Assembly (NCBI GenBank): GCA_002085155.1
Contig: NASX01000024.1
Coordinates: 33,456 to 72,646, forward strand
Source of the DNA: Sorangiineae bacterium NIC37A_2
Lineage (GTDB): Bacteria > Myxococcota_A > Polyangia > Polyangiales > Polyangiaceae
DNA: 39,191 nt
Direction of reading: 5' to 3'
Each line of letters starts with the position of its first letter. Positions within the stretch are counted from its first letter, which is position 1. The translations under genes and the position numbers were made by a program. The notes under the pieces were generated by a model, which ran no database searches, had not been told where the DNA came from, and was given only the letters and a program-made list of their open reading frames with translations. Below, piece by piece: positions 1-9,110 of the stretch.

Positions 1-1381
1 CCTCGGGGGCGATAGGGAGCGTGATGACAAACCGAGCGCCGGGGCTGTAGCTCTGATCGAGCACAATGTCCCCGTCCGACGCCTGCACGATGCGCCGCGC
101 GATCGGCAGACCGAGACCGGTTCCCGGCCGGCCTTTCCCTTGGTCGGCGGCCGCGCGATAAAAAGGTTCGAAAATGCCAGAGATGTCCTGGGGAGCGACG
201 CCAGGGCCCCGGTCTTCCACGCTGATCTGGAGGTTCTCGCCTCGCTTTTGTACGTCGATGCGGACCGTTCCTCCCGGGGGACTATGCTCAATTGCGTTGT
301 CGACCAGGTTGCGGAGGGCACGGGCGAGATCGCCTTCGGCGCCACGGACCTTGACTCCCATAAGGTCGGGAGGAACCTGAGCTTCGACGATCACCTGGCC
401 CAGCTCGGCGAGTCCGCGGGCGGCGTGGATCGCGCGACTCACTAGCACCTGAGTGTCGACTGTGCGCTCTGTGGCGGGCGCTTCGGCGCGTGCGAGCGCG
501 AGGAGGTCCTCAGCGAGGCCGATCAGCGATTCGACGTCTTCGGTGATGCGCGCGATCGTCGTGCGGTACTCCTCGGACGTACGGGGTCGTCGGAGCGCGA
601 GCTGGAGCTCGCCGCGCAAGCTGGTGAGTGGAGAACGCAGCTCGTGGGCCGCGTGGGACACAAAGACTCGTTGGATGTCGATGAGCTGACCGAGCTGTTC
701 GATCATGGCGTCGAGGTCTCGCGCCAAAGCGGCCGTCTCTTCGCTTCCCTGGGCCGACGCGCCCACCCGGGCTCGCAGGTCTCCTGTCGCGACCTCTCGC
801 GCGACGCTCGCGATCCTGTGCACGTCCCGCGCCAGGCGTCCCCCGAGCCAGCGTGAAAAGAGCCAGGTGATGAGCACCGCGGCGAAGAAGAGCAGCGCAA
901 AGGTGCGCCGGAGAAACTCGGCGTCCTTGTCGATGGATCGGCTGGGCACGGCGTAGACGAGGGTCTCGGCGCGCTTCGGCAAACGCACGGCGACAGCGCG
1001 GAGCGCCACATCCCCAATCGTCATGTTGAAGGTCTCACCTTCTTCCGGCACAGGCAGGACGAGATCGAACGCCGCGGGGGAGGGGACAGCGTCGCCGAGG
1101 TTTCTGGTCGAGGCGATGACCTCGCCTTGCTCCGAGTAGATGGCGACGTAATAAGGGTATTGTTTGAGGCTCTCGGGAACGCTCGCGGTTCCGTCGATGA
1201 CTCGAACACCTCCGCCGCCGAGGCTTTGCTCGGCGAGCCCCCGCGCCTGGACGAGCAGGGCCAAGTCGAGCTCCCGCCGCTCATCAAAATCCACGGAAAA
1301 ATAGGCGGTGACGAAGCTCGCGAGCAGGACGACGGCGCTGACGCCGGTCACCACGAGGCTGAGACGGCTACTGAGCTTCAT
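1..1381 (-). CDS. Sensor histidine kinase of a metal-responsive two-component system (3' end cut by window edge)
   Basis: Membrane sensor kinase that would phosphorylate the regulator encoded just upstream. Translating the minus strand from the ATG at 1381 gives 460 residues with no stop before the window edge. An N-terminal membrane segment (about 9-28) precedes a periplasmic sensor region, a second membrane segment (about 160-180) and a HAMP-like linker. The phosphoacceptor is His246 in HELRSPLTSL. The ATPase domain shows NLVDNAIEHSP (N box), DRGPGV (G1) and GTGLGLPIARR (G2). Only the last few residues are missing. The start overlaps the regulator's 3' end by 14 bp, so the two are translationally coupled. 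The domain order matches CusS/CzcS/QseC-type kinases. The metal-sensing role is inferred from the adjacent czc-like operon, since no metal-binding motif is evident in the sensor region. Confidence 0.9.
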   Translation of the reverse strand, partial: MKLSSRLSLVVTGVSAVVLLASFVTAYFSVDFDERRELDLALLVQARGLAEQSLGGGGVRVIDGTASVPESLKQYPYYVAIYSEQGEVIASTRNLGDAVPSPAAFDLVLPVPEEGETFNMTIGDVALRAVAVRLPKRAETLVYAVPSRSIDKDAEFLRRTFALLFFAAVLITWLFSRWLGGRLARDVHRIASVAREVATGDLRARVGASAQGSEETAALARDLDAMIEQLGQLIDIQRVFVSHAAHELRSPLTSLRGELQLALRRPRTSEEYRTTIARITEDVESLIGLAEDLLALARAEAPATERTVDTQVLVSRAIHAARGLAELGQVIVEAQVPPDLMGVKVRGAEGDLARALRNLVDNAIEHSPPGGTVRIDVQKRGENLQISVEDRGPGVAPQDISGIFEPFYRAAADQGKGRPGTGLGLPIARRIVQASDGDIVLDQSYSPGARFVITLPIAPE

Positions 1382-2045
1382 GGCTCACCTGAGGCGACAG
1401 CCGGTAGCCGACACCTCGCACCGTTTCGAGCATCGTCGCCTTCGGGCCGAGCTTCTCTCGGAGGTTTCTGATGTGCACGTCAATGACGTTCGAGCCGGGA
1501 TCAAAATTCGCTTCCCAGATCTTGGAGAGCAGCTCGCTGCGCGGAACGATGCGTCCTGCCTCGCGCATCAGATAAAAGAGGAGCGAGAACTCACGGGGGG
1601 TCAAATCGAGGGGGTGGCCCTCGAGGCGCGCTGAGCGCTGGGATCTGTCGAGGACGAGGGGGCCGATGCGCAGTACGTTCTCTGATCCTCTGCGCCGCGT
1701 GCAAGCGCGGATGCGCGCGAGCAGTTCGCTCAAGTCGAAGGGCTTTGCGAGGTAGTCGTCCGCGCCCGCGTCGAGCCCAAGGACTTTCTCTTGGGTTTCT
1801 CCTCGCGCTGTCAAAAGCAGGATGGGCGTGGTGCAGCCGGCGCTCCGCAGCACGCGGCAGACGTGGATTCCGTCGAACTGAGGGAGCATCCAGTCGAGAA
1901 CGATGGTGTCGTAGGCGATGGCTTGCGCCTGCTCGATCGCCGTCGCTCCGTCGGTGACCTGATCGACCTGGTAACCCTCTTCGGACAGCGCCCGGGTGAG
2001 GAAGCTGGCGAGCTTGGCGTTGTCTTCGACGACCAAGATCTTCAT
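1368..2045 (-). CDS. OmpR/PhoB-family response regulator (CzcR/CusR-like)
   Basis: Transcription factor of 225 aa with a receiver domain (about 1-115) and a C-terminal winged helix (about 125-220). Receiver residues are all present: acidic pair E7/D8, phosphoacceptor D51 in VLDWML, T79 in LLLTARG and K101 in AKPF. The winged helix has the LTPREFSLL and VIDVHIRNLREKLG signatures of this family. It is divergent from the efflux operon and shares its 219-bp intergenic region, where a PhoB-family type direct repeat is visible, so it probably activates the operon when its kinase senses metal excess. Its last 14 bp overlap the kinase start. Whether the metal is zinc, cadmium, cobalt or copper cannot be told from this gene. 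Confidence 0.93.
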   Translation of the reverse strand: MKILVVEDNAKLASFLTRALSEEGYQVDQVTDGATAIEQAQAIAYDTIVLDWMLPQFDGIHVCRVLRSAGCTTPILLLTARGETQEKVLGLDAGADDYLAKPFDLSELLARIRACTRRRGSENVLRIGPLVLDRSQRSARLEGHPLDLTPREFSLLFYLMREAGRIVPRSELLSKIWEANFDPGSNVIDVHIRNLREKLGPKATMLETVRGVGYRLSPQVSHEAQ

Positions 2046-2110
2046 AGGCCCACTCTACAGCGCCTCTTGAAAAATGAGAGTGCGCTCCGACTGGAAAGGC
2101 TCCTGAAAAA

Positions 2111-2125
2111 ACTCCCGTTGGGAGT
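2111..2125. promoter_or_regulatory. Short perfect inverted repeat in the divergent promoter region
   Basis: ACTCCC and GGGAGT flank GTT, giving a perfect 6-bp inverted repeat in the region shared by the regulator and the efflux operon. It lies about 65 bp upstream of the regulator start and could be an operator or a 5'-UTR hairpin of the regulator mRNA. A chance occurrence is possible at this GC content. Confidence 0.3.
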
Positions 2126-2204
2126 GGACAAAAGGCGTCCGCGACAAGACGGAGCCCGCCCGTCAGCGCTCGGAGCAGGGGAGGCGGGGTCCGGATGCCT
2201 TTCG

Positions 2205-2232
2205 ATGAAGAAAACTTCATGTGCTCTTCATG
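2205..2232 (+). promoter_or_regulatory. Probable response-regulator operator upstream of the efflux operon
   Basis: CTTCATG occurs at 2215-2221 and again at 2226-2232, an exact 7-bp direct repeat with an 11-bp period, the helical phasing typical of OmpR/PhoB-family dimer sites. The first copy also pairs with ATGAAG at 2205-2210 across AAAA, making a perfect 6-bp inverted repeat. The site ends 32 bp before the start codon of the outer-membrane factor and faces the regulator gene. No convincing sigma70 hexamers were found around it, which fits activator dependence. Confidence 0.55.
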
Positions 2233-2264
2233 CAAGGGCACGAGGGGGCAGCTAGTCCTTCAGG

Positions 2265-3596
2265 ATGACCCTGAAGGCACATCTTTGGCTAGCGCTCTCG
2301 CTCGCCTTCGCTGCCTTCACCGCTTTCACCGCTCAGGCCGAGCCGGCCGGAAGAAGCAGCGAAAGAGGTGGGGAGGGAGTTGTCCTCTCGGCCGCGCCGG
2401 AGCTCGATCTGGGGGCGCTCGAACGGTGGGTCCAAGAGCACGCCCCGGAGATCGAAGCGCGCACTCTCGACGTGAGCCTGGCAAGCGCGGAGGTCGACAA
2501 GAGCGGACGGTTGCCGAACCCGGAGCTCGAGCTCGAGTGGGGCACGATCCCTTTGGGGACGTCGAATCCTCCGGACCTCGAGGAGCCCTACGCGAACATT
2601 CCCTACTACGCCGTGAGCATCTCCTACACGCCGCCCATCGGGAAGCGGAAGGCGCGCATGAAACACGCTGAGGCGCGTCGCATCGCGTCGAGTCGAACCC
2701 TGAAGGCGGAAGTGCGTGAAAGAGCTCTCGACGTAGCGGAGCTGCTGGGGGAGCTGGCGACGACAGAGCTCCGTCTCACGGGGCTCGGGGAGCTTTGGAG
2801 CGCGGGCAAGGAGCTCGTTGAGGTGGCGAGAGTGCAAGTCAAAGCTCAGTCTTTGCCGGGGATTGAGCTCGACAGGCTGGAGCTCGATCTCGCGCGCCTC
2901 GAGCAACAGCTTTTGGCCGCTCGGGCGGCGAAGTCCGCGCTCCTCTCCGAATGTGCGGCGATTGTGGGAGTGCGCTGCGAGGCGTTTCGAGATGAAAACG
3001 CCGCACGGGCGTTCCTCAGTCGTTGGATCTCGAGCTCGCCTCTAGGGAGCGAGCCTGACGAACGCCCTGACCTTGCAGCGCTTGGCGCTGAGCTCAATGC
3101 GGCCCACGCAGAGTCTGAGTGGGCTCGGGCCCTCAAGATCCCCGATCCAACCATCCGCTTCGGCTACGTCCACGACCGCTTCCTCGTCTCCGGCAACCAG
3201 CAGAACAGCTTCAACCTGAGCGTCAGTTTCCCTCTGATGATTTCGGATTCTGGCCAAGCGGAGAGGAAGGCGGCTCTTGCTCGCGCTTCTCATCTCCGCG
3301 CGGAGCTCGGCAAGCGCCGAGCGCGAGCCGAGGCGCGGGCGCCCCGCCTGCGAGAGACGCTGATTCGAGAGAAAGCTCGCCAAGAGAAACTCCACAAGGA
3401 GATCCTACCCAAGGCGCGCGCCGTGCTCAGCGAGCTGTCTTCCGCTGCGGACAGGCGGCTCGTGCCCATGACCGACGTCATTTTGGCGCGCCGCGCCGTG
3501 AGCGAATCATTGTTCGATGAGGTGGAGAGCCTCGGCGTCGCCTACGGAGCGGCCCTCGAGCTGATCCGAGAGCTCGGCAAGCCGAAGTCCCTTTAG
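2265..3596 (+). CDS. czcC: Outer-membrane factor of RND metal efflux pump (CzcC/TolC family)
   Basis: Forms the outer-membrane/periplasmic channel of a tripartite metal exporter. The 443-aa product starts with a signal peptide ending near AFTAQA/EP (about residue 25). Two TolC-type repeats rich in long amphipathic helices follow (about 130-240 and 330-430, with many Leu/Ala/Arg/Glu heptads), plus strand segments such as NPELELEWG and DPTIRFGYVHDRF. The length is normal for CzcC-like proteins. It is the first gene of a three-gene operon, 19 bp ahead of the adaptor gene. The ATG at 2265 is chosen because it directly precedes the basic and hydrophobic signal peptide; the ribosome site is weak (CAGG). 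Confidence 0.9.
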   Translation: MTLKAHLWLALSLAFAAFTAFTAQAEPAGRSSERGGEGVVLSAAPELDLGALERWVQEHAPEIEARTLDVSLASAEVDKSGRLPNPELELEWGTIPLGTSNPPDLEEPYANIPYYAVSISYTPPIGKRKARMKHAEARRIASSRTLKAEVRERALDVAELLGELATTELRLTGLGELWSAGKELVEVARVQVKAQSLPGIELDRLELDLARLEQQLLAARAAKSALLSECAAIVGVRCEAFRDENAARAFLSRWISSSPLGSEPDERPDLAALGAELNAAHAESEWARALKIPDPTIRFGYVHDRFLVSGNQQNSFNLSVSFPLMISDSGQAERKAALARASHLRAELGKRRARAEARAPRLRETLIREKARQEKLHKEILPKARAVLSELSSAADRRLVPMTDVILARRAVSESLFDEVESLGVAYGAALELIRELGKPKSL

Positions 3597-3615
3597 AGAA
3601 GATCCGATCAAAGAG

Positions 3616-4761
3616 ATGCAACCGTCCCGATTGTTCCCTGTGATGCCCGCGTGGGCCTCTTGCTTCTTGGCGCTCTGCGCCTTGGGTTGTCAGGAGCCGT
3701 CTGGAAAGAGTGAGGCGGTCGCGCCTCAAATCGCCTCCGAAGAAACAGTGCGCTTGAGCTCGGCTCAGCTCGATGGACCCGTGAAGTTTCAGGTGGCCCC
3801 GGTCACCGTCCAGTCCGCGCTCCCTCTGCCGCCGGTGACCGGACGCGTGACCACCGTTGCGACCCTCACCTCGCCGACGTTTGCGCCGCTTTCTGGCCGT
3901 GTCGCGAGTGTGGCTGTGCGACTTGGCTCCAAGGTGGAGAAGGGGGAGTGCCTGGTCGAGATCCGCGCCGCGGAGCTCTCAACGCTCCGGCGCGACGTCG
4001 AGTCGGCGCGCCTCGCCGTGCAGACGAAACAAGCGCTCGTCGAGCGTCTCGAGCAACTCGTGGCCTCGCGCATCGCGGCCGAGAGCGATCTGCTCGTGGC
4101 CCGGAGCGAGCTCAAGGAAGCTCGCCTGGCGGCTACCACGGCGGCCGAGCGGCTTGCGGCGCTGGCCCTCGAGCCCTCAGGGCAAACGACCTACTGGCTG
4201 AAGGCCGCGCGGGCAGGGACGGTGGTCGCGCTCAGCGCGGTCCCGGGGCAGCACGTCGCGCCCGAAGATGCGGCGCCTCTCGTGGTGATCGCCGATCTGG
4301 ACCAGGTGCTCGTGGAGGCGGACGTGGCGCCGCGAGACGCAGGCGAGATCGTGATCGGTCAAACGGCCCAGATTCTTGGGACCAGCGGCGCGAGCGTGAA
4401 GGTGGAAGGGCGCGTCGAGAGCGTCTCGGAGGTGGTGGATCCGGTTCGGCAGGTCGTGCCTGTCCGCATCGCCGTGCAGAACGAGGCGCGCGTGCTGCGT
4501 CCGAATGCCTTTGTCAACGTCGTATTCGAGGGAACGCGGAACCGTGAGGTGGTCATCGTGCCGAGCGCTGCGGTGGTGAGCGACGGGGCGCGTGCAGTGG
4601 TGTTCGTCGAGCGAGAGCCGGGAGTGTTCGAGAGACGGACTGTGGAGCTGGGGCGGAGGACGCGGGATGCCGTCGAGGTGATCTCGGGGCTCTTGCCGGT
4701 CGAGCGCGTGGTGACGAGCGGCGCGCTCCTGCTCCTCAACGCCCTCGACATGAATCACTGA
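3616..4761 (+). CDS. czcB: RND efflux periplasmic adaptor lipoprotein (CzcB/CusB-like membrane fusion protein)
   Basis: Links the inner-membrane pump to the outer-membrane channel. The 381-aa product begins with a lipoprotein signal ending in CALGC, so Cys25 would be lipidated. The order is typical for membrane fusion proteins: a barrel-sandwich (lipoyl-like) half near 70-105 (GRVASVAVRLGSKVEKGECL), a helical hairpin (about 105-175) with Glu/Arg heptads, the second lipoyl half (RAGTVVALSAVPGQHV), then beta-barrel and membrane-proximal domains (NAFVNVVFEG, VIVPSAAVV). It sits 19 bp after the channel gene and 11 bp before the pump gene. No His-rich or Met-rich extra metal domain is visible. Confidence 0.92.
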   Translation: MQPSRLFPVMPAWASCFLALCALGCQEPSGKSEAVAPQIASEETVRLSSAQLDGPVKFQVAPVTVQSALPLPPVTGRVTTVATLTSPTFAPLSGRVASVAVRLGSKVEKGECLVEIRAAELSTLRRDVESARLAVQTKQALVERLEQLVASRIAAESDLLVARSELKEARLAATTAAERLAALALEPSGQTTYWLKAARAGTVVALSAVPGQHVAPEDAAPLVVIADLDQVLVEADVAPRDAGEIVIGQTAQILGTSGASVKVEGRVESVSEVVDPVRQVVPVRIAVQNEARVLRPNAFVNVVFEGTRNREVVIVPSAAVVSDGARAVVFVEREPGVFERRTVELGRRTRDAVEVISGLLPVERVVTSGALLLLNALDMNH

Positions 4762-4772
4762 GAGCCCCCGGG

Positions 4773-7700
4773 ATGCTCGAACGCCTCGTTTCCTTCTCGC
4801 TCAATCACCGCGGCGCGATCTTGCTGGTCGCGTTCGTGACGCTTGTCTTTGGTGTCTTTTCCCTCTCGAAGCTGACCATCGAGGCCTTTCCGGATCCGAC
4901 GGACACTCAGGTCAACATCATCACCCGCTTCCAGGGACAGCCTGCTGAAGAGGTGGAGCGCCAGGTTTCGATTCCGCTCGAACGCGCGGTGAACGGCATG
5001 CCGGGACTCGTGCGGGTTCGATCGGTGAACCTGTTCGGGTTGTCCTATGTCACGCTCACCTTTGCAGATGACATTGATGCGCTCTTCGCCCGGGCGCAGA
5101 CCCTCGAGCGTCTCCGCACAGCGGAGCTTCCGGCGAGCGTGCTTCCAGAGCTCGGCAGCTTCTCGACGCCGATCGGTGAAATCTACCGGTATACCTTGCG
5201 AGCGCCGGACAGCGATCCGCTCAAGCTTCGCACCATCCAGGACTGGGAGGTGCGGCCCAGACTCATGCGGGTCCCGGGGGTCGCGGAGGTGGTCAGTTTC
5301 GGAGGCCTCGTCAAAGAGATCCAAATCCACCCCGACCCCAAGGCGCTCGCCGCGATCGGCCTGACCATGAGTGAGTTGGTCGATGCGCTCGAGGGTGCCT
5401 CGGAGAATGCCTCGGGGGGCATCGTGGAGCGAGGGGCCGAGGCGCTCATCGTCCGGAGCGAGGGCCTGTTCCGCGACGTGGAAGACATCGCGCGGGTGGT
5501 GGTGGCCTCTCGAGGAGGGACACCGATTCCGCTCTCGGAAGTGGCCAGCGTTCGGGAAGGCTGGACGCCTCGTCAGGGTGTTGTCGGACGCGGGGACGAT
5601 CCGGATGTCGTCGAAGGCATCGTGCTGATGCGCCGGGGGGAGAATCCAAGCGAGGTGCTGGCCCGGCTCCGCGAGAAGGTGGACGAGATCAACAGCGGGG
5701 TGCTCGAAGGAGGCGCGAAGATTTGGCCCTTTTACGACCGGACGGAGCTCGTCGGTGAGACGCTCACGACGGTCGCGCGCAACTTGATCGAAGGGGCGAT
5801 CTTAGTCTTCTTGGTCCTGCTTGTGGTCCTCTTGGACTTTCGCGCAGCCCTCATCGTCTGCGCGATTATCCCGCTCTCCCTTTGTTCGGCGTTCATTTAT
5901 CTCCGCGCGCGGGGCATGGGCGCGAACCTGATTTCGATGGGCGCGGTGGACTTCGGGATCATCGTCGACGGAGCCGTGGTGATCGTCGAGGCCATCGTTC
6001 ACCGCCTTTCGGGGGCCCCTCTAAGTCCCGCGGAGACCCCTGCGGAGCGGATTCGCCGCGCGATCCGGACCGTGGCCCGCCCGACCGTGTTCGCCTTGAT
6101 GATCATCATCGCGGCTTATTTGCCGATTTTTTTGCTGGAGCGTGTCGAAGGCAGAATGTTCGCGCCGCTCGCCCACACGGTCGTCGCCGCGCTCATGGGC
6201 AGCCTCGTCTTCTCGGTGACGCTCGTCCCTGTGCTCGCCGCTTTCGCCTATCGAAGGCCCACCCAGCATCGTGACTCTCCTGTGCTCCGCGCGGCGAGCC
6301 GCCTGTACGCGCCGACCTTGCGCTTTGCGCTCAGGCGCCCGACGCTTGTCCTTTCGCTCGCCATTATGCTTCTGGTGGGCAGTGGGATGATCTTGGAGCG
6401 TCGAGGGAGCGAGTTCCTTCCTGAGCTCAACGAAGGCGCTCTCTACGTGTCGTTCACGCTGCCTTCGAATATTTCGATCAGCGAAGGGAGGCGTCTCGCG
6501 CCGCGTCTCGCCGCCATCATCGACGAGTTCCCGGAGGTCGAAGCGCGCATGAGCCAGCTCGGCCGTCCGGAAGATGGAACGGACCCGAAGCTCTCGAACA
6601 ACCTCGAGATGTTCATCAAATTGAAGCCCGCTTCTGAGTGGGGCCCGGAGGTGCCGAACCTGAGCGCGCTCATCACGAAGATGTCGGAGGCGCTGTCGAT
6701 TGTCCCCGGCCTCGACATCAACTTCTCCCAGCCGATCCGGGACAACGTGAGCGAGAACATCTCGGGCCAATCGGGGCAGGTGGCCCTCAAGATCTACGGG
6801 CACGACATGGCCGAGCTCCAGGCCGCGGCCGTCCGCGCCAAAGCTGCGCTCGAAGGGGTCATGGGCATCGCCGATCTCGGGATCGTCAAGAGCGGAAGTG
6901 TTCCTCAGCTCCGCTTCAGCCCGAGCCGAGAAGCGATGGGCCGCTTTGGGCTCAGCATGGACGCGGTGCAGGAGTTCCTCGCGACCGCGCTGGGGGGGAA
7001 GGCGGTGGGCGAGCTCTGGGAAGGGGAGCGCTCCTTTGACGTTGTGGTGCGCTTCCCTGAATCAGAGCGGGACTCGATGGAGGCCATCGAGCGGCTGCGG
7101 GTCCCCACCTCTTCGGGAGACTTGATTCCGCTGAGCTCGCTCGGTGACCTTTCGGTCGGTTACGGACGCTCCTCGATTCAGCGGGAAAATGGCCAAAGGT
7201 ACGTCGGCGTCCGCATGAATGTGCGGGGGCGTGACCTTGGGTCATTTGTCGACGAGGCAAGAGCAGTTGTCGATGAGCGAGTCATGCTTGGTCCGGGGAT
7301 GAGCCTCGAGTGGGGCGGGGAATTCGAGTCGAAGGAGCGAGCTATGCAGCGGCTCTTGCTTGTGCTCCCTGTCGCGCTGCTCTTGACCTTGGGACTCCTT
7401 TTTCACACGTTTGGCTCATTGGCCTTGGCGCTCTTGGTGCTGGGGAGCATCCCATTTGCCCTGGTAGGAGGTGCGCTAGGGCTCTGGGCCTTGGAAATGC
7501 CGATCTCGATCGCCGCGGCGGTCGGGTTCATCGCTCTGATCGGTCAAGCGGCCCTCAATGGGGTACTTGTGGTGTCAGCCATTGAGGAGCGGCGTTCGCT
7601 CGGAGCTTCCCTCGAAGACGCCGTCTATGCCGGCTCCCTTGAGCGGTTGCGTGCCGTGCTCATGACGGCGGCCCTGGCGGCCCTCGGTCTCCTGCCTGCG

Positions 7701-7886
7701 GCGCTGTCCCGGGCGATGGGCGCGGAGACGCAGAGGCCGATCGCTGTCGTGATTGTTGGGGGGACCGTCTCCGCTGCGCTCCTCTCCCTCATCGTCTTAC
7801 CTGTCCTCTATCGTGTGAGCGCACAGCTTTTCCCTCGCCTTTTCCCGAACAGAACAGCTTCCATGCTTGGACCCACGACATCATAG
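4773..7886 (+). CDS. czcA: Heavy-metal RND efflux pump, inner-membrane subunit (CzcA family)
   Basis: Proton-driven exporter of 1037 aa, the usual length for HME-RND pumps. It has the duplicated RND layout: TM1 near the N terminus, a large periplasmic loop, a TM block at about 340-500, a second periplasmic loop and a C-terminal TM block at about 865-1025. The TM4 motif DFGIIVDGAVVIVE carries D393, D399 and E406, with the 6 and 7 residue spacings of the CzcA residues D402, D408 and E415. As I recall, Cu/Ag-type CusA lacks the first of these Asp residues, so a divalent cation (Zn, Co, Cd or Ni) is more likely than copper or silver. Last gene of the operon that starts at 2265. Confidence 0.93.
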   Translation: MLERLVSFSLNHRGAILLVAFVTLVFGVFSLSKLTIEAFPDPTDTQVNIITRFQGQPAEEVERQVSIPLERAVNGMPGLVRVRSVNLFGLSYVTLTFADDIDALFARAQTLERLRTAELPASVLPELGSFSTPIGEIYRYTLRAPDSDPLKLRTIQDWEVRPRLMRVPGVAEVVSFGGLVKEIQIHPDPKALAAIGLTMSELVDALEGASENASGGIVERGAEALIVRSEGLFRDVEDIARVVVASRGGTPIPLSEVASVREGWTPRQGVVGRGDDPDVVEGIVLMRRGENPSEVLARLREKVDEINSGVLEGGAKIWPFYDRTELVGETLTTVARNLIEGAILVFLVLLVVLLDFRAALIVCAIIPLSLCSAFIYLRARGMGANLISMGAVDFGIIVDGAVVIVEAIVHRLSGAPLSPAETPAERIRRAIRTVARPTVFALMIIIAAYLPIFLLERVEGRMFAPLAHTVVAALMGSLVFSVTLVPVLAAFAYRRPTQHRDSPVLRAASRLYAPTLRFALRRPTLVLSLAIMLLVGSGMILERRGSEFLPELNEGALYVSFTLPSNISISEGRRLAPRLAAIIDEFPEVEARMSQLGRPEDGTDPKLSNNLEMFIKLKPASEWGPEVPNLSALITKMSEALSIVPGLDINFSQPIRDNVSENISGQSGQVALKIYGHDMAELQAAAVRAKAALEGVMGIADLGIVKSGSVPQLRFSPSREAMGRFGLSMDAVQEFLATALGGKAVGELWEGERSFDVVVRFPESERDSMEAIERLRVPTSSGDLIPLSSLGDLSVGYGRSSIQRENGQRYVGVRMNVRGRDLGSFVDEARAVVDERVMLGPGMSLEWGGEFESKERAMQRLLLVLPVALLLTLGLLFHTFGSLALALLVLGSIPFALVGGALGLWALEMPISIAAAVGFIALIGQAALNGVLVVSAIEERRSLGASLEDAVYAGSLERLRAVLMTAALAALGLLPAALSRAMGAETQRPIAVVIVGGTVSAALLSLIVLPVLYRVSAQLFPRLFPNRTASMLGPTTS

Positions 7887-8001
7887 AGACCCCGCGAAGG
7901 CCCCCCGAGAGAGGGAATCCCATCACGCTCACGAGCTTCAGTCGTTGTGAGACGAGGCGTGGCTTGTGTTGACGTGCCCTCTCTGCAATGATGAGCCTCA
8001 T

Positions 8002-8910
8002 ATGGTGGGAAATCAGAACTTAGGTGGACTTATCGCTGATTGGGGAAAAGCAGCAGGGCGCGGGACGGCGCTCACACTGGGACTCACATGGGCCCTTTTG
8101 GTCTCTTCGGTGACTGCGCACGCACAAGAGGCGTCTCGGCCTCAGGCCTCGTTTGACACGCAAGGTCAAGCCCCCGCTCCAGCACCAACATCAGCGACGG
8201 CCCCAGCGCCGGCCCCCGCTCCAGCACCAACATCAGCGACGGCCCCAGCGCCGGCCCCCGCTCCAGCACCAACATCAGCGACGGCACCGGCCCCAGCGCC
8301 GGCCCCCGCTCAAGGACCGGCCCCAGCGGGAGCACCGGCCCCCGAGCAGAGCGCAGTCCAGCCGGCAGCGGAGCCGGCGCCTGCCGCGACAACGCCTCCT
8401 CCAGCAGAGGAGCCGCCGCCTCCGTCTCCCTCCGTGCCCCCTCCGCCTCCGCCGTCGGGACCTGTCGGCGAACTCGCCAGAAATAGCGTGTTTGCGGAGC
8501 TAATGGGACCCGGTGTCGCTTACTCGCTGAACTATGAGAGGATCGTGGGCAACGCAGTCGGGCTTCGCGTGGGATTGAGTGGCTGGGGCGGAACGAATCA
8601 GACAAACTCGTCGATGGTGGTGACGGTTCCCGTGATGATTTCGTTCCTCGGGATTCGGGACACCAAGAATGTTTTCGAGGTGGGCGGCGGCGGCGTGTTC
8701 CTTTACAGCGGGACCCAAGACAATAGCGTGAACGTCGTCTCCTTCTCCGGTACGGGAGGGATCGCCGCGCTCTACGGTGGCTACCGGCTACATCCCGTGG
8801 ACAAGGTTGGTTTCCAGTTCCGCGTGGGCTTCGGAATTCAGGCGATGTTCATCAACAACCAATCCATCATCTACCCCTGGCCCTACTTGAGCTTCGGCGC
8901 CGGGTTCTAG
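8002..8910 (+). CDS. Outer-membrane beta-barrel protein with Pro/Ala-rich linker, function unknown
   Basis: Has a signal peptide (hydrophobic stretch then SSVTAHAQ/EA), a linker of about 100 residues made almost only of Ala, Pro, Thr and Gln, and a C-terminal domain of about 150 residues with alternating hydrophobic strands ending in Phe (LSFGAGF), as expected for a small barrel assembled by BAM. The barrel part (NSVFAELMGPGVAYSLNYE) resembles small barrels common in myxobacteria. A GTG at 7966 would add 12 residues (MLTCPLCND...) that do not look like a signal peptide, so the ATG at 8002 is preferred; neither start has a clear ribosome site. It lies 115 bp after the efflux operon and is probably separate from it. 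Confidence 0.7.
   Translation: MVGNQNLGGLIADWGKAAGRGTALTLGLTWALLVSSVTAHAQEASRPQASFDTQGQAPAPAPTSATAPAPAPAPAPTSATAPAPAPAPAPTSATAPAPAPAPAQGPAPAGAPAPEQSAVQPAAEPAPAATTPPPAEEPPPPSPSVPPPPPPSGPVGELARNSVFAELMGPGVAYSLNYERIVGNAVGLRVGLSGWGGTNQTNSSMVVTVPVMISFLGIRDTKNVFEVGGGGVFLYSGTQDNSVNVVSFSGTGGIAALYGGYRLHPVDKVGFQFRVGFGIQAMFINNQSIIYPWPYLSFGAGF
8176..8307 (+). repeat. Three in-frame tandem repeats of 42 bp in the barrel-protein linker
   Basis: A 42-bp unit encoding a 14-residue block (APAPTSATAPAPAP) starts at 8176, 8218 and 8260. The first two copies are essentially identical at the DNA level. The third carries a 6-bp in-frame insertion (48 bp). The near identity indicates recent expansion. Copy-number change would alter linker length without breaking the frame. 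Confidence 0.9.
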
Positions 8911-9110
8911 GCGCTGATGACGGTCCGGCTCTTCTCCTCCTTCGGCAAGAGGGGGCCGGATCCGGAGTTGTCCCACCGAGCAGCCGCCGACGAACCGCAC
9001 CGCTGCAGCAAAAAATACCATTCGAACTAAAAGGACAGCGGCTCGACCGTCGCTTTTCCGCGGTTTCGAAATGAAGTCCGCCGCCGATTGCATCTTACGA
9101 TGTGCAACGG

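Noticed and set aside
2195-2671. Plus-strand open frame starting MPFDEENFMCSSCKG ahead of the outer-membrane factor
   Set aside because: It overlaps the operator and runs out of frame through the CzcC-like gene; the CxxC is probably chance.
8925-8959. Imperfect GC-rich hairpin (CCGGCTCTT ... AAGAGGGGGCCGG) after the barrel-protein gene
   Set aside because: The stem has mismatches or bulges and no T tract follows, so a terminator call is not supported.
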